Counted from the stretch's first letter, positions 23,528 through 34,906 are shown. The stretch: 64,000 nucleotides of DNA from Beta vulgaris subsp. vulgaris (GCF_026745355.1 NC_079202.1:36841043-36905042), one strand, 5' to 3'. Program-made: numbers and translations. Notes: generated from the letters alone by a model not told the origin.

Positions 23528-23667
23528 ATTTGAGTAGTTTTTTTAAAATTCATGGACTATCTTATATGGATACGCGTATCCGAATCCGTAGCCGTATCCG
23601 TCTCTGTGCAACCTAGTCGGTAGTGACCAACTATTCATGAATTCCTGGATACGCCACTGTAAGAACC

Positions 23668-23995
23668 TATTCACTATGTTCTGGGATGACAAACATGCAT
23701 GCTAACCAACAAAAAAGAATGTGTTACTGAATAGGATATATTGAATAATATAATCAACATATAGTTTGAGTATTACGATATATGATATGTTGTGAGTCTG
23801 ATGCATATGTTCAATTATTCATCCCTTATGTAGGGTATGGGGTTTATCGAGGGATGGTATTCTGTGAGCACGCAAACCTAGGATATTATGATACTTATCT
23901 TTATCCAATAAATCTGGACTAACCAAAGTTTTTCTATGGACTTAAATGTTTGATATATGACAACATATTCACTATGATTTAGGATGAGATGCTAA
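23668..23995. other. AT-rich flank with a partly duplicated block
   Basis: A block at about 23664-23800 (tattcactatg, then a gtttgagtattacgatat stretch) is repeated imperfectly at 23957-23995 and 25224-25310, interrupted by the CACTA element at 23996. No gene is seen. Confidence 0.5.
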
Positions 23996-25220
23996 TACTA
24001 GTGGAGAAAACCTTAAATGAAACAAATAACATATCCGGTGCTCACGAAATGAGATCCTTTAGATAAGCGTTTTTTTGGTGCAAAATGGAGAATGAGGTAA
24101 CTGATCCAGTTAACCTAAAAACCAGGCTTGTTTTTGTTTACTGACCCGATTATTAAGCCTGAATCAGTTAGGAATTCCTTCTTCTATCTACACTCAACCA
24201 GTCCAACTACCGCCACCACCTAAACCCTACCATCTTACGCCCCATCCCACAACCTTTCTTTCTTTTCAATCGTTCTTCCTCCGCTGTTTTTCGTGCAAAT
24301 ATCCAGACTCCCTCCTTCATCTTCTCTCTTTTCATTTTTTGCGCAAACCTCCACTCCCCCTCCTCCGTTGCTTCAGACTCTCTCCTCAGTTGCTTCAGCT
24401 AATGGCTTTGTCGTTAAAGCCGCCATCTCTCTCCTCTACATGTGCCACCACCATTTTCGTCGTCGATCTAGGGTTGGATATTTTTTACTTCATTTGAGAT
24501 TTAGTTGGTTAATTAGTTGAAATGGTTGTGAATATAGTTGGAAATTATTGCAAATTTAGGGTTATCTTTCGCGTTTTAATTAGTTGCAAGGTCAGGATCT
24601 TTTTAAAACTTTTTGGTAAACTTTTTCATTTTATTTGCGACTTTAGGGTTTATCCATCCTTTTTTTCTATTTGATATTAATTTTGTATTTTTGTTATTTA
24701 TTTGAAATTTGCGAAACCAAATGTGCAGTTTTGTAATTGATTTATAATTTTTTTTTTGTTAATATACTATCATTTTCGTTTAGATTAATTTACTGCCATT
24801 TTTTTTAATTCATTTGTAATGTTGTAGATGTTGAATGTTGTTTATCTTTTTGGTGTTTTTGCTAATTTACTAGCATTTTCGAATATGTTTGTTATTTTAT
24901 TTTTACTATTTGTTAATGTTGAACCGGATAAGGTTTTTTTTGGTAGTGTAATATGTGAATTTTATTCTATAGGTGGAAGAAATGTTTTTAATTCATATTT
25001 AACTCAATTGATCCGATGGATGGAAGAAGATCGTATCAGTTAACTACAATAATTGATCGGGTTTTCAGCTCCTACTGGATCAGTTAAGTGCTAACTCATC
25101 CAGTTATGAACAAGTCAGTTACTTTTTTCTACTGCTCCACCCCTAATTGATCAAATATATTTCTGGATCAGTTAAGCCGACTTTAATTAACTAGATAAGT
25201 TAGCTTTTTTTCCATTAGTG
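23996..25220. mobile_element. Non-autonomous CACTA element, 1.2 kb
   Basis: The left end reads tactagtggagaaaacc (expected CACTA, first base changed). The right end, reverse-complemented, reads cactaatggaaaaaaagc. It is flanked by TAA at 23993-23995 and 25221-25223, the 3-bp duplication expected of CACTA. Subterminal copies of aactgatcc/ggatcagtt lie near both ends. The centre (24180-24480) is CT-rich and 5' UTR-like, with a short open frame but no transposase, so it may carry a captured gene leader. Confidence 0.85.
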
Positions 25221-25476
25221 TAACTGGACAAATATATGCGTGATTGCCTAAGATTTTATATTAAATAATAATATTAATATATAGTCTAAGTATTATGATA
25301 TACTTCATTTTTTAGTTGACAGATTTTGTATTTGAAAATTTTCACATATTTTGACTATCTTTTTCTAATTAATATTCAAGAAAAACTTAGTCACGTTGAA
25401 TCTTTTTAGACGTGTCTGAATGTATGTTTTCCTAACATCAACATTATATAATAATTGATTCTGATAATTAGAAAGA
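25221..25476. other. AT-rich spacer
   Basis: Holds the second half of the duplicated flank block and otherwise nothing I recognise. Confidence 0.4.
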
Positions 25477-27130
25477 TGTTAATGGTAGGATTGACGACAT
25501 AATCAATTACGTATTCACAAACGATAATAACACGAAAGTAATACAAGAAATAACAATATCACACAAGAAGATCTAACGTGTAAAGTCGAGAATTAGGAGA
25601 AATACCATGAAGTAATGCATGAGGAATTTTAATGATGTGTATGATACATTGACTCATAAAGTTGTCAAGATCTCCCCGATCCACTAATCATCTAGAACTC
25701 AGATCCGTGATTACTCAAACACCTCACATCTTGGTTTTTTCTCTCTTCACAACTATTATTCCCATCCCATGACTTATATTATAGCCAACTAGAAAAATGA
25801 AATCCTACAAAGAATACAATAATCCTAGATAGAATATAATACATGTCAAATTATTCTACTTGGCTAAATACAACTCGACTATTATTAGGAAACTATATGA
25901 CAATTGACATATTTTGATACTCGTCAAAATATGAAAGATCTCTATATTCACACACTCCCACTAAAAGATTACTTCATGAAGAATATCCATCATGGGAACG
26001 TACCATCATCAAACATTCACCTAGTGAAAGGAATTAACCACAAGATAGCGCAACATGAGTCATGGAGCTTAACATCAAACTCGAGCATCGGTGCTCCCAC
26101 CCCATACGAAAACCCATTATCGGACTCGATTTCTCAGTGTACAACACCCATGTATACACTTCTTCACCACGTACATTCCTCTAGCTCACCAAACTCCGCA
26201 AAGACTCCCAACTTTACTACATGGTTCTCTACCAAGGCCTACTACATGCACAATAATCTGACCAAACGACGAACTTATGTGAAATAACGTCCAACTGGAC
26301 AACACTTGGTTATTGTTGTTCGTTCTATCAGGGACACTTCCACTCTTCTACCTTGGTTGCTTCTAGTTTCTTGTCAACAAACTATTATTACTTGGCAACA
26401 TAATTTAGCCAACATTGTCTAACTATGCAATTTCCCACGAACTTGCATACACGCCGCTGAGTGTAACACCCCAAAACTTTGGTTTCAAAACTTTATAAAA
26501 CATTCACTTTTCATTAAAATTTGGGATATTACATCGAGCTACATCAACTGCTCTACATCCACGTGTTACTAGCGCCAAGTCATCTATGGGACCACCCATG
26601 CACATTCTTTACAAGTAATCTCGAGCCAGCTTGGATACCAGTTGTTGGGATCATTAACATACTAGATTTTTAATTCACAAGCAATAATAACGCAAAGATA
26701 ATACAAGAAACAACAATAAGGACCAAACAAGAAGATTTAACGTGGAAACTTGAGAATCGAGAGAAAAACCATTAATTGATGGGCTAGGAATTTCAATGAT
26801 GTGTATGATACAGTGACTTACAAGTGTTATCCCAGATCTAACCTAATTAACTAGAACCCGGATACCCTAGAGTCGAGCCCTCACCCATGCTTACAGAAAC
26901 ACCTCGCACTTGGGCTTTTTCAATCTCCACACCTATTACACCCATCCCATGATTTATATTTGCAGCCAACTAGAAATCATAGAATCCTACTAGGATCACA
27001 ATAATCCTATATAGAATATAATAAATGTCAGATTATATTACTTCCCTAAAAACAATTCTACTAATATTAGGAAATTATAATCCTTTGACATAATTGGACA
27101 CTTGCCAAAACATTAAAATCTCCATATTTA
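25477..27130 (-). mobile_element. Short non-autonomous LTR retrotransposon
   Basis: Two direct repeats of about 480 bases, 25477-25952 and 26643-27130, have diverged noticeably. On the minus strand the LTRs start TGTGAATATAG and end CCAACA, a copia-like form. Next to the 26643 LTR the minus strand reads actggtatccaagctggc, a variant of the Met-tRNA primer-binding site. Next to the other LTR it reads agtgggagtgtg, a polypurine tract. The interior is only about 690 bases and has no polyprotein on the minus strand, so it would depend on an autonomous relative. A plus-strand 127-codon frame at 25904 lies antisense and is probably chance. Confidence 0.75.
26463..26536. mobile_element. 74-bp sequence with gypsy-LTR-like ends
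   Basis: Begins tgtaacacccc and ends gggatattaca, like the ends of the solo LTR at 20637, but only 74 bases lie between. The flanks (ctgag and tcgag) match weakly as a target-site duplication. It may be an extreme internal deletion derivative of an LTR, or chance. It sits in the interior of the short LTR element. Confidence 0.4.
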
Positions 27131-27598
27131 AAGTATTGGATTGATATATAATCATGCGCAAATTCTTATATATAGTCGGCCATATATAACCTTATGTGTG
27201 ACCGTCCCATAAAGTAAGCTCAGACGAAGCTGCATGTTATAATTTTTCAAAATCATGCTGATAACCCTAGAATGCTTTCTCTCTCTTCCTCCTCCCTTGC
27301 GAGCACTTCCTCTCAGATTATCATCTTTCATTTTCAGTGAGGAGTGAGAAAATGATCATAGATAATACACACTTTCACTTCAGTACCTCATCAGCTTCGC
27401 CATTAATGGCGGTTGCAAGCTCAGTCAAGGAAAGAGACATTCTATATATGAAAGTAGATTTCACAATTTTCGACGATAAAATGTAGGCGATCATTAATTT
27501 GTCTCTGTGTTTCTGATTGAAGTTGGGCTGAAACGATGTTGATTCTTCTTCCACATTCTTTGATTGAAATACATTAATGTGGAAAGTGGATGTCTTTT
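27131..27598. other. Flank before the hAT element
   Basis: Contains acaaattcttatata-like sequence and a cggcc...gtgtgaccg stretch near 27164-27215 that resembles, in reverse orientation, the hairpin region at 41440-41512. CT-rich sequence at 27270-27330 resembles a gene leader. No open frame is convincing. Confidence 0.35.
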
Positions 27599-27901
27599 GT
27601 CTTACACAGGGTTACCTAATTCTTCTTCCACATTCTTTGATTAACGGGAATGGGAAGGCGAGTCGCTAGTCGAAAGAATTTGGAACGCGATGGAATTTTT
27701 TTCCGGAACGGATTTTAGGAACATAATTCGATGGAACATAATACGCACTAATAATGATGAAAAATAAAATCAATAATAAAAAATACGTAATAGTAAACAA
27801 AATCAAACTCTCATAGTTGAATAACAGAAAATTAAAATATCCTTAATTCTCAATTAAAACATAAAGTTCTAAACTCTTGTAATGCTGCTTCGTAACCCTG
27901 C

Positions 27902-30125
27902 TCACATCATCCTTTCCCTTTTACTTTGTAGCATCCCATCATCATTAACATCCTCCTCATCCGAATCTAAGCCCGTCCACCTCATCTCCTCTAGCTCTAA
28001 GGGTGAATCCTCCAAACAAGCATTTTCGGGATCAATATCCCATTTACGATGGGGCCCTATTTTGTAGCCATCGCTAAATTTGGAGATAAGATGGAGATTA
28101 GAGTGGATATATACTAGCTTGTCCGCCCTAGAGCAGTTGAGTCTATTCCGTTTTAAAGAAACAATATTTTCATAAGTACTCCAAGCTCTCTCGGCCGAAG
28201 AGCTAGTGATAGGTTGTGCTAACACCCTCTTGGCTACCTCTGCCAAGTTAGGTGTTTGAGACCCATAAACACACCACCAATCAATGGCATCCACTGTGAC
28301 AACATAAATATGAGCCTGAGGCATAGAATGTATCCCCTTTTTTAACTGAAATTCAGCAAACTCATCTCGTAACTTCTTCTCTTCGTCAGCATCTTCAGCT
28401 ATTCTCCCAAAAGCTTCCATGCAACCCAATACAACTTCTTTGTCAAGATTAGGAGCCTTTCTAGTATAACCCTCGGGAGCCAGAGTCTCAAGATATATTT
28501 TATCATAAAAGCGTGGTGTAAGAGCGAAACCCAAACAGTGAAGAGGTATGGTCATATTATCCCACCTTGTCACCACATGCAATTGTTTCCTTAGGAAAAT
28601 CAGTTTTGTATTTGCTAGTGCTCATGATATCTTTTAATTGACCGAGCATGTTATCCATTCTTTCATAAATTTCTCCCATCATAGATCCATCACCATCACA
28701 AAATTTCATTAACTTGTAAACTGGTTTCATGATTCTTACTACCTCCTGGACTTCATCCCAAAAATCATCATCATTAATATTTTGAACATCCAATCCCCCC
28801 ATTGTTTTTGTTGCTCCATCTTGTTTCATGAGCCAATCCTTATAAGCCCTTAGAACAACAATTGTTGCAAGAGACTCTCTACATTGAAGCAACCTCTTTA
28901 GCACTATGTAATGTGAGCCAAATCTGGTTTTTGCTACTTTCAACAGAATCCTAGTTGAATTTTCCTTAAATAATGCTAACATGTAGTTGTGGCCTCTGAA
29001 AAACTTAACTATTTGTTTCCCACACTTGTAAGTGTCGTTTATCCAATGCAAAGATTCAACAAAATCTTTAAAGACTAAGTTCAATGTGTGACATACGCAA
29101 GGAGACCAAAAGATATGTTTATGTACCTTTTCAATTTCTCTTCCGGCAGCGATACAATTTTTTGCATTGGTTGTCACCACTGATAGAACATTGGAGGGAC
29201 CGATTTCTTCTATAGCATTGAGCAAAAAACCAGCAATAAGTTTCCCTGTTTTCTCGACCCCATTAAAGACCCCAGAATACATAAACATGGCACCGCAAAA
29301 ATTCGTTGCAATTACATTGATCAAATGATCTTGTTTACAGTTAGCCAAGCCATACGAAACAATAGATACTCCATGTGTATACCATGTATCTTTAACTAGA
29401 GCCATTTCCTTCTCTACGAGACTCTTGCATTCATCAAGCCCGGAAGTTCTTGCCTTTTCATAGGAGAGAGATTTGTAACCCTTTGGTGCATTGCTAATGT
29501 CGTGCACCATTTCATGCCATTAAGGGCTTCTCAAAACATTGAAAGCAATTGCGTTAGCACAAAGAAACCTCATGATTTTCATATTAACCACTTCTCTCTC
29601 CATAGTTTCAAAAGCAGCTTCAAGTGGGGATTTTTTTGGCATGACAATTTGTTTCTTGTTGATGGTCGAGTGCTTCAATCTTTGGGATACTACCCCCGTA
29701 CCTTCTGCATCTTGAACTTTCTTCCTCAGTCTCAGGTAAGTTTCTCGATCGCTCATAAGTGTTTTACATCGCTATATATTAGCTTTCTTCCCAGGCTCAG
29801 ACCCAAAAAAATGATTGTGGATCCTTGTATACGTGCTTGTAAATTGCAATTTGCAATGGTTGCAACGCCAAGACTTTGCTCCTCCTCCATTTTGGCATTA
29901 TGCAGCACACAATACTGTAACTTCTTCAAGCAAGGGCTTGTCTTTTGATGGTCTGTTGGATATTGGAGTGGATTTTGTGGGGGTTTCAATTTCAGTGGTT
30001 TCTACTTCAACTTCTTCATTATCTTCGTCAGATGAGATAGGTTGCTGAATAGTTACATTTTTAGGTTGTTGAATAGTTACATTTTCAGTTACTCTTTGTT
30101 GTACTTTCTTCTTCCCAAAAGCCAT
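27902..30125 (-). pseudogene. hAT transposase with BED zinc finger, broken
   Basis: Starts MAFGKKKVQQ at 30125. A BED-type zinc finger (RCNHC then THIHNHF-like residues, frame shifted, about 29890-29800) would bind the element ends. The catalytic DUF659/RNase H-like region follows (29510-28557) with SYGLANCKQDHLINVIATN, VVTTNAKNCIAAG and SPCVCHTLNLVFKDF. A C-terminal frame (28582-27902) holds the hAT dimerisation signature WWCVYGSQTPNLAEVAKRVL and SSSAERAWS. Breaks include a stop near 29519, frame changes in the BED region and a shift near 28560. The whole length of the family is present, so this is a recent pseudogene. Confidence 0.9.
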
Positions 30126-30410
30126 ATATATACTAATATCTGGAAAGATTAGGAGGATGAATGTAGAAGAAATTGGTAACTGGTGGATGAAAAACGTTAT
30201 TTGGGATAGTCCTTATATAGGAGTGAGGCCATCTTTTCATCTTCTAAATTGTGTTGGAATATTAAACTAGATTAGCTGTACAAGACTTGGAGTAAATTAT
30301 TGTAGAAGAATCTAATAACTAGTGTATACGTGTACTTCCCTAGTTAAATTAATACAATAGTTGTTTTCTTTGTTTCTTACTCAACATTAAAGTTTAATAG
30401 TAATGTAATT

Positions 30411-31630
30411 GATCGACCGATATATGCTAATCACGTGTAATTTTTTGCGTTCAATTCTTTTAAAATGGAATTATATTGTTATATAGGTAGTATAAAACTA
30501 TATATAGCAATGACTCGTACAAATCTCTAATTGTCTTGATCGATTGATATGTGTTAATCACGTGTCATTATATGTACGTGTTTAGTTCTTCTAAGTTTGA
30601 AATCCGCTGTTCTATAGATATTAGGGCAATGAGTCGTTCAAATATCTAATTATTTTGATCAACCGATATATGCTAATCACGTGTCACTTTATATATGCGT
30701 TCAATTCTTTTAGAATGGAATTGTGTTGTTATATAGGTAGTATAAAACTATATATGGCAATAACTCATTCAAATCTCTAATTGTCTTGATCGATTGATAT
30801 ATGTTAATCACGTGTAATTATATGTGTTTAGGTCTTCTAAGTTCGAAATCCGTTGTTCTATAGATATTATGGCAATGAGTCGTTCAAATCTCTAATTGTT
30901 TTGATCAACCGATATATGCTAATCACGTGTCACTTTATGCGTTCAGTTCTTTTAGAATGGAATTATGTTGTTATATAGGTAGTATAAAACTATATATGGC
31001 AATGACTCGTTCAAATATCTAATTGGCTTGATCGATTGATATATGCTAATCACGTGTCATTATATGTGTTTAGGTATTCTAAGTTCGAAATTTGTTATAC
31101 TATAGATATTACGGCAATGAGTTGTTCAAATCTCTAATTGTTTTGATCAACCGATATATGCTAATCACGTGTAATTTTTTGCGTTCAATTCTTTTAAAAT
31201 GGAATTATATTGTTATATAGGTAGTATAAAACTATATATAGCAATGACTCGTACAAATCTCTAATTGTCTTGATCGATTAATATATGTTAATCACGTGTC
31301 ATTATATGTGTTTAGGTCTTCTAAGTTCGAAATTCGTTGTTCAATAGATATTATGGCAATGAGTCGTTCAAATCTCTAATTGTTTTGATCAACCGATATA
31401 TGCTAATCTCGTGTTACTTTCTGCGTTCAGTTCTTTTAGAATGGAATTATGTTGTTATATAGGTAGTATAAAACTATATATGGCAATGACTCGTTCAAAT
31501 ATCTAATTGTCTTGATCGATTGATATATGTTAATCACGTGTCATTATATGTGTTTCTTCTAAGTTCGAAATCCGTTGTTCTATAGATATTACGGCAATGA
31601 GTCATCAAATCCCTAAGTGTTTTAAACGAC
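30411..31630. repeat. Dimeric tandem array, five A/B pairs of about 245 bp
   Basis: Ten half-units alternate. A units start gatcgaccgatatatgct or gatcaaccgatatatgct at 30411, 30657, 30903, about 31146 and 31388. B units start gatcgattgatatatgtt at 30538, 30787, about 31030, 31272 and 31513. Nine of ten contain the palindrome CACGTG after taat; the A unit at 31388 has CTCGTG. A units continue with a gttgttatataggtagtata stretch and B units with a ctaagttcgaaatccgtt stretch. The array lies between the transposase and the right end of the hAT element. It may be a transposase-binding or promoter array. Confidence 0.92.
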
Positions 31631-31639
31631 TTATATATG

Positions 31640-32866
31640 TTCAATACTTAATTATTACTTGAGTTTTTTTTTCATTTTTAGCTCTCTATATAATGTCCTT
31701 TTAAGTTTTGTTTTGTGAATGACTTAATTTCTTCCCCAAGCTATGATATGACACTATTTAAATTTAAAATATTTTATTTTTGGGTAGAATAGCTGGTAAA
31801 GATTTTCAATATTTTGTTAAAGAAATAATTTCATAATTTTATTGTACTAAATATACATTAAAAAAATTTATAATAGAAATTTTAAATATTTGTTTTTTTA
31901 GATAGATACTCTTTTTGCTATAAATTTAAGACACGTGCTTTATTAAAAAGTGGTTTTAAGTTAAACCATGTATTTTTTTCTATGATATTGTACGTGAGTA
32001 CTGTTTAAATAATTAAATTAGAAGATTCTTTATTTGCTTGTTTAGATCATACCTTAATACCTTATAAATTTAAGGCACTCATTATGACTATAATTTTTTT
32101 ATAATATTTGGTCGTTAAAAAAAAAGAAGAAGTCTGAGAATCAATTACAATGCCACAATAAACAAATGATAATTAACTCAAAACTTGGATCTTTAATTAT
32201 GGGGAAAGGAAGAAAGGTTGAAACTTGAAATAGTAAGTTATTGTTCTTATTTTTTCCATGTACCCCAATTCCCTAAAAAAAAAAATCTTAATACAGTGAA
32301 TAGTGAGGAAAATGAATGGTGAGTATATATTAACATTCTCTAGACTAATCCTCACCCTTCATTTTCATCACTCATACATTCCCACATTCTCTAATATTAA
32401 CGAGCCAGTGAAGTAGTGAACCACCAAGTCTCTATCAACCAAAACACTCATTGCATTGCCTAATAAAAGTTCATGAAGATGAAAACTCATCTTCAACCTC
32501 TTGCCGACCCGTAAAAAAAAAAACAAAAACACCTCAAGGCGCCCACAACCACCGCAGCCACGAGATGACAACCGGAGAAGACAACCGGAGGAGAATAGGT
32601 AACCCTAAAGACTTTAATCAACTCGATTTAAAATTCCTATCAAAAGCCCCATAATTAAAGCACAAATTTTTTATGTTTTCCCTTCAATTAACAAAATTAG
32701 GGTTTATTCAAACCCTAAATCTCGAAATCTCTACCCACCATTTGGAACGCCAATTTTAACGATCTAACTCGTGTTCCCTACCGATTTGGTGCGCGAACGA
32801 ATTGCATTTCGGAACGAACGAATCGAAACATGATTCATGGGGGGTAGGGGCGAATTAGGTAACCCT
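31640..32866. other. AT-rich non-coding part of the hAT element
   Basis: Lies between the dimeric array and the right terminus. It holds poly-A/T runs, a CACCTCAAGGCGCCCA-containing patch near 32530-32580 and short open frames only. Near the right end, gaacga repeats (32800-32830) resemble the left subterminal gaacg motifs at 27690-27740. Confidence 0.5.
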
Positions 32867-32873
32867 GGTCTTA

Positions 32874-33149
32874 CAACTTGTTTGGTAGAAATGATTTGGA
32901 AGGAAAAGAAAGGAAGTGGAAAGAAATTTGTTACTTTTCAATGTTTGGTTCATTAAAAAAAAATTAAGTGAAAGGAAATGGGTGAAATTGGAAGGAAAGA
33001 CTCTTTAATAAAATTTCACTTTCCTTTCCTCCCAAAAGTGGGGGGAATTTGAAAGGAAATAGAAAATTAATATCAAACATGGGAAGTTAAGATTTTTTTT
33101 CCTTTCTCTTCTCTTCATTTCCTTTACTAAAAATGAACCAAACACACTG
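32874..33149. mobile_element. Tourist-like MITE, TTA TSD
   Basis: Left end caacttgtttggt and right end aaccaaacacactg form imperfect terminal inverted repeats. TTA flanks both sides (32871-32873 and 33150-33152). Purine-rich left half and pyrimidine-rich right half make a long fold-back (ggaaaggaaa against tttcctttcc). The hAT element entered at its very left edge, since the hAT target duplication covers the TTA and the first two bases. Confidence 0.65.
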
Positions 33150-33389
33150 TTAATTGAGTTTGGCCTACTAACTGAGACTCTTGCTTCCTTGATTGAAGTA
33201 TTTTCTAAAGTATATTTTGTTATTTGTACGTTGATGTGGTAAATTAACATATTATGTATGATTAAGTTCTGTGATAAATATAAAAACTAATGAGATACTT
33301 TCTCCGTTTAATTATAATTTACTTGTAGTATATATATATTGACTTTTACACGATTATGCACTTTTATTACATGATCTAGTATGATTAGT

Positions 33390-34906
33390 ATATAAGGTTA
33401 AAGTAACCTTATTTGTTTATATGAGTAACCTTATTTGTTCATATGAATAACCTTATTTTTTTATATGAGTAATTCCATTCCATTTTTTGGAGTAACCTTT
33501 GTTATTATACGAGTAGCCTCGTTTAGTTTACATGTTAAATGTTGATTAATCACTAATGGAGAAGAGTTGAGATTACAAGGAGTAACTCCACTTATTCATG
33601 CCAGTAACTCCATTTAATCACATGAGTAACCATTTTGTTTATATAAGTAACCTCATTTTATTTATAAGAGTAACTCATTCTATTATTACGCTTAACCTTG
33701 AAATATTATATGAGTAACCCCATTTTTCTCTCAGTTCTTCTTTTGAACATGATGAAGAGCTCTTTTTGTAACCTCGTTTAGTTTTTGGATTAAAATTGTT
33801 TAATCCTATGAGTAATATATTTTATTCATATGAGTAACCTAGTTTAATCTTATGAGTAACTTCATCTATTCATACTAGTAACCTCATTTACTCATACCAA
33901 TAACCCCCAATTGTTTACAAAAGTAGCCCTCATTTATCAATACACGTGACCTTATATATTCATATGAGTAACTCAAATTGATGACAAAACAACCCTTATC
34001 AATACAAGTAACCTTATTTATTCATACGAATACCCCATTCGTTAATAAGAGTAACCTCATTTTATCATACGAATAACCCTAATTGTTGACAAAAGTAACT
34101 CAATTTATTCATACGAGTGTCATCATTTAATCATACGACGAGTCGACGACCTTATTTAATCATACGAGTAACTTCAATTGTTCATAAAAGTAACCCTGTT
34201 TCTTCATACGAATAACCTCACTTGATCATACGACGACCCTACTTGATCACACGAGTAGTCCTAATTGTTCACAAAAGTAACCCTTTTCTTCGTACAAGTA
34301 ACATCACTTAATAATATATATGACAATCCTATTTAATCATATTAGTAACCCCAATTATTCACAAAAGTAAACTCATTTATTTATACGAGTAACCCCATTC
34401 GTTCACATGAGTAATCTCATTTAATCATACGACCACCCCATTTAATCATACGAGTAATCCCAATAGTTCACATAAGTAACTTCTTCATACGAATAACCCC
34501 ATTCGTCATAAAAGTAAACTGATTAGTCTTTCCTATATCATAGAGTGAGACTCTTTTATTGTTAAGAGTTAAGGGTAACCACATACTACCTCCGTTTCAA
34601 ATTAATGGTTACACTTACACTTTTCACGCATGCCGATGCACTACTTTGAACCTTTATATCTCTAACTTTGTATTTGTAAAAAATTTAAAAAGTCGATATT
34701 CTAAAACTACATATCAAGACGAATCAAACAAGACCCTCCATGACTATATTTTCTCTTAACCATAACTCACAAATGATAGTCAAAGGGAAATTTGTGAATA
34801 GTGTCAAAAGTGAAAGTGTAACTATTAATATGAAACGGAGGTAGTATTACAAGTAGCTCCATTATATTTCCTCATAAGAGTAACTCTATTTATTCATAAA
34901 AGTTTG
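33390..34906. repeat. Left array of degenerate GAGTAACC repeats, 20-25 bp
   Basis: Several dozen imperfect units of the form gagtaaccccatttattcatac, varying at most positions, run from about 33390 to 34545 and resume at 34850-34906 after a Stowaway MITE. The units are too degenerate to be a simple microsatellite. The same motif recurs in reverse orientation at 40385-41095. Confidence 0.9.
34586..34844. mobile_element. Stowaway MITE, TA TSD
   Basis: Ends ctacctccgtttc and gaaacggaggtag are inverted repeats, with homology going on about 30 bases inward (attaatggttacact against agtgtaactattaat). TA flanks at 34584-34585 and 34845-34846. This is a 259-base non-autonomous Tc1/mariner-type element inserted in the GAGTAACC array. 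Confidence 0.95.

Larger units (their letters stand above)
18437..23659. mobile_element. hAT-like element, 5.2 kb, with 8-bp TSD
   Basis: Flanked by taagaacc at 18429-18436 and 23660-23667, a perfect 8-bp duplication. The ends read gagtggcgaattta and, reverse-complemented, cagtggcgtatcca, with further similarity over about 40 bases (ttggtcac in both). The CAGTGGCG start is common in plant hAT elements; the left end has one change, C to G. No transposase is visible. The interior is 5' UTR-like CT-rich DNA, tandem repeats, CACTA remains and a nested solo LTR. It may be a non-autonomous element that served as a target for later insertions. Confidence 0.8.
27607..32867 (-). mobile_element. hAT element, 5.3 kb, perfect 16-bp TIR and 8-bp TSD
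   Basis: Left end cagggttacctaattc and right end gaattaggtaaccctg are exact inverted repeats. The flanks are gtcttaca at 27599-27606 and 32868-32875, a perfect 8-bp duplication. It carries a minus-strand transposase with BED finger and hAT dimerisation domain (27902-30125). A 1.2-kb dimeric tandem array (30411-31630) lies upstream of the transposase. The intact ends and TSD indicate a fairly recent insertion, but the transposase is broken, so it could move only if supplied in trans. Confidence 0.95.

Noticed and set aside
25904..26287. 127-codon plus-strand frame
   Set aside because: It starts within an LTR and runs antisense to the short LTR element. No domain.
30411..31630. Centromeric or other independent satellite
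   Set aside because: The array lies wholly inside a hAT element with intact ends, so a local expansion is the simpler reading; a genome search could change this.
33390..34906. CRISPR-like array
   Set aside because: The units are short, degenerate and lack constant spacers, and the DNA is from a plant nucleus.
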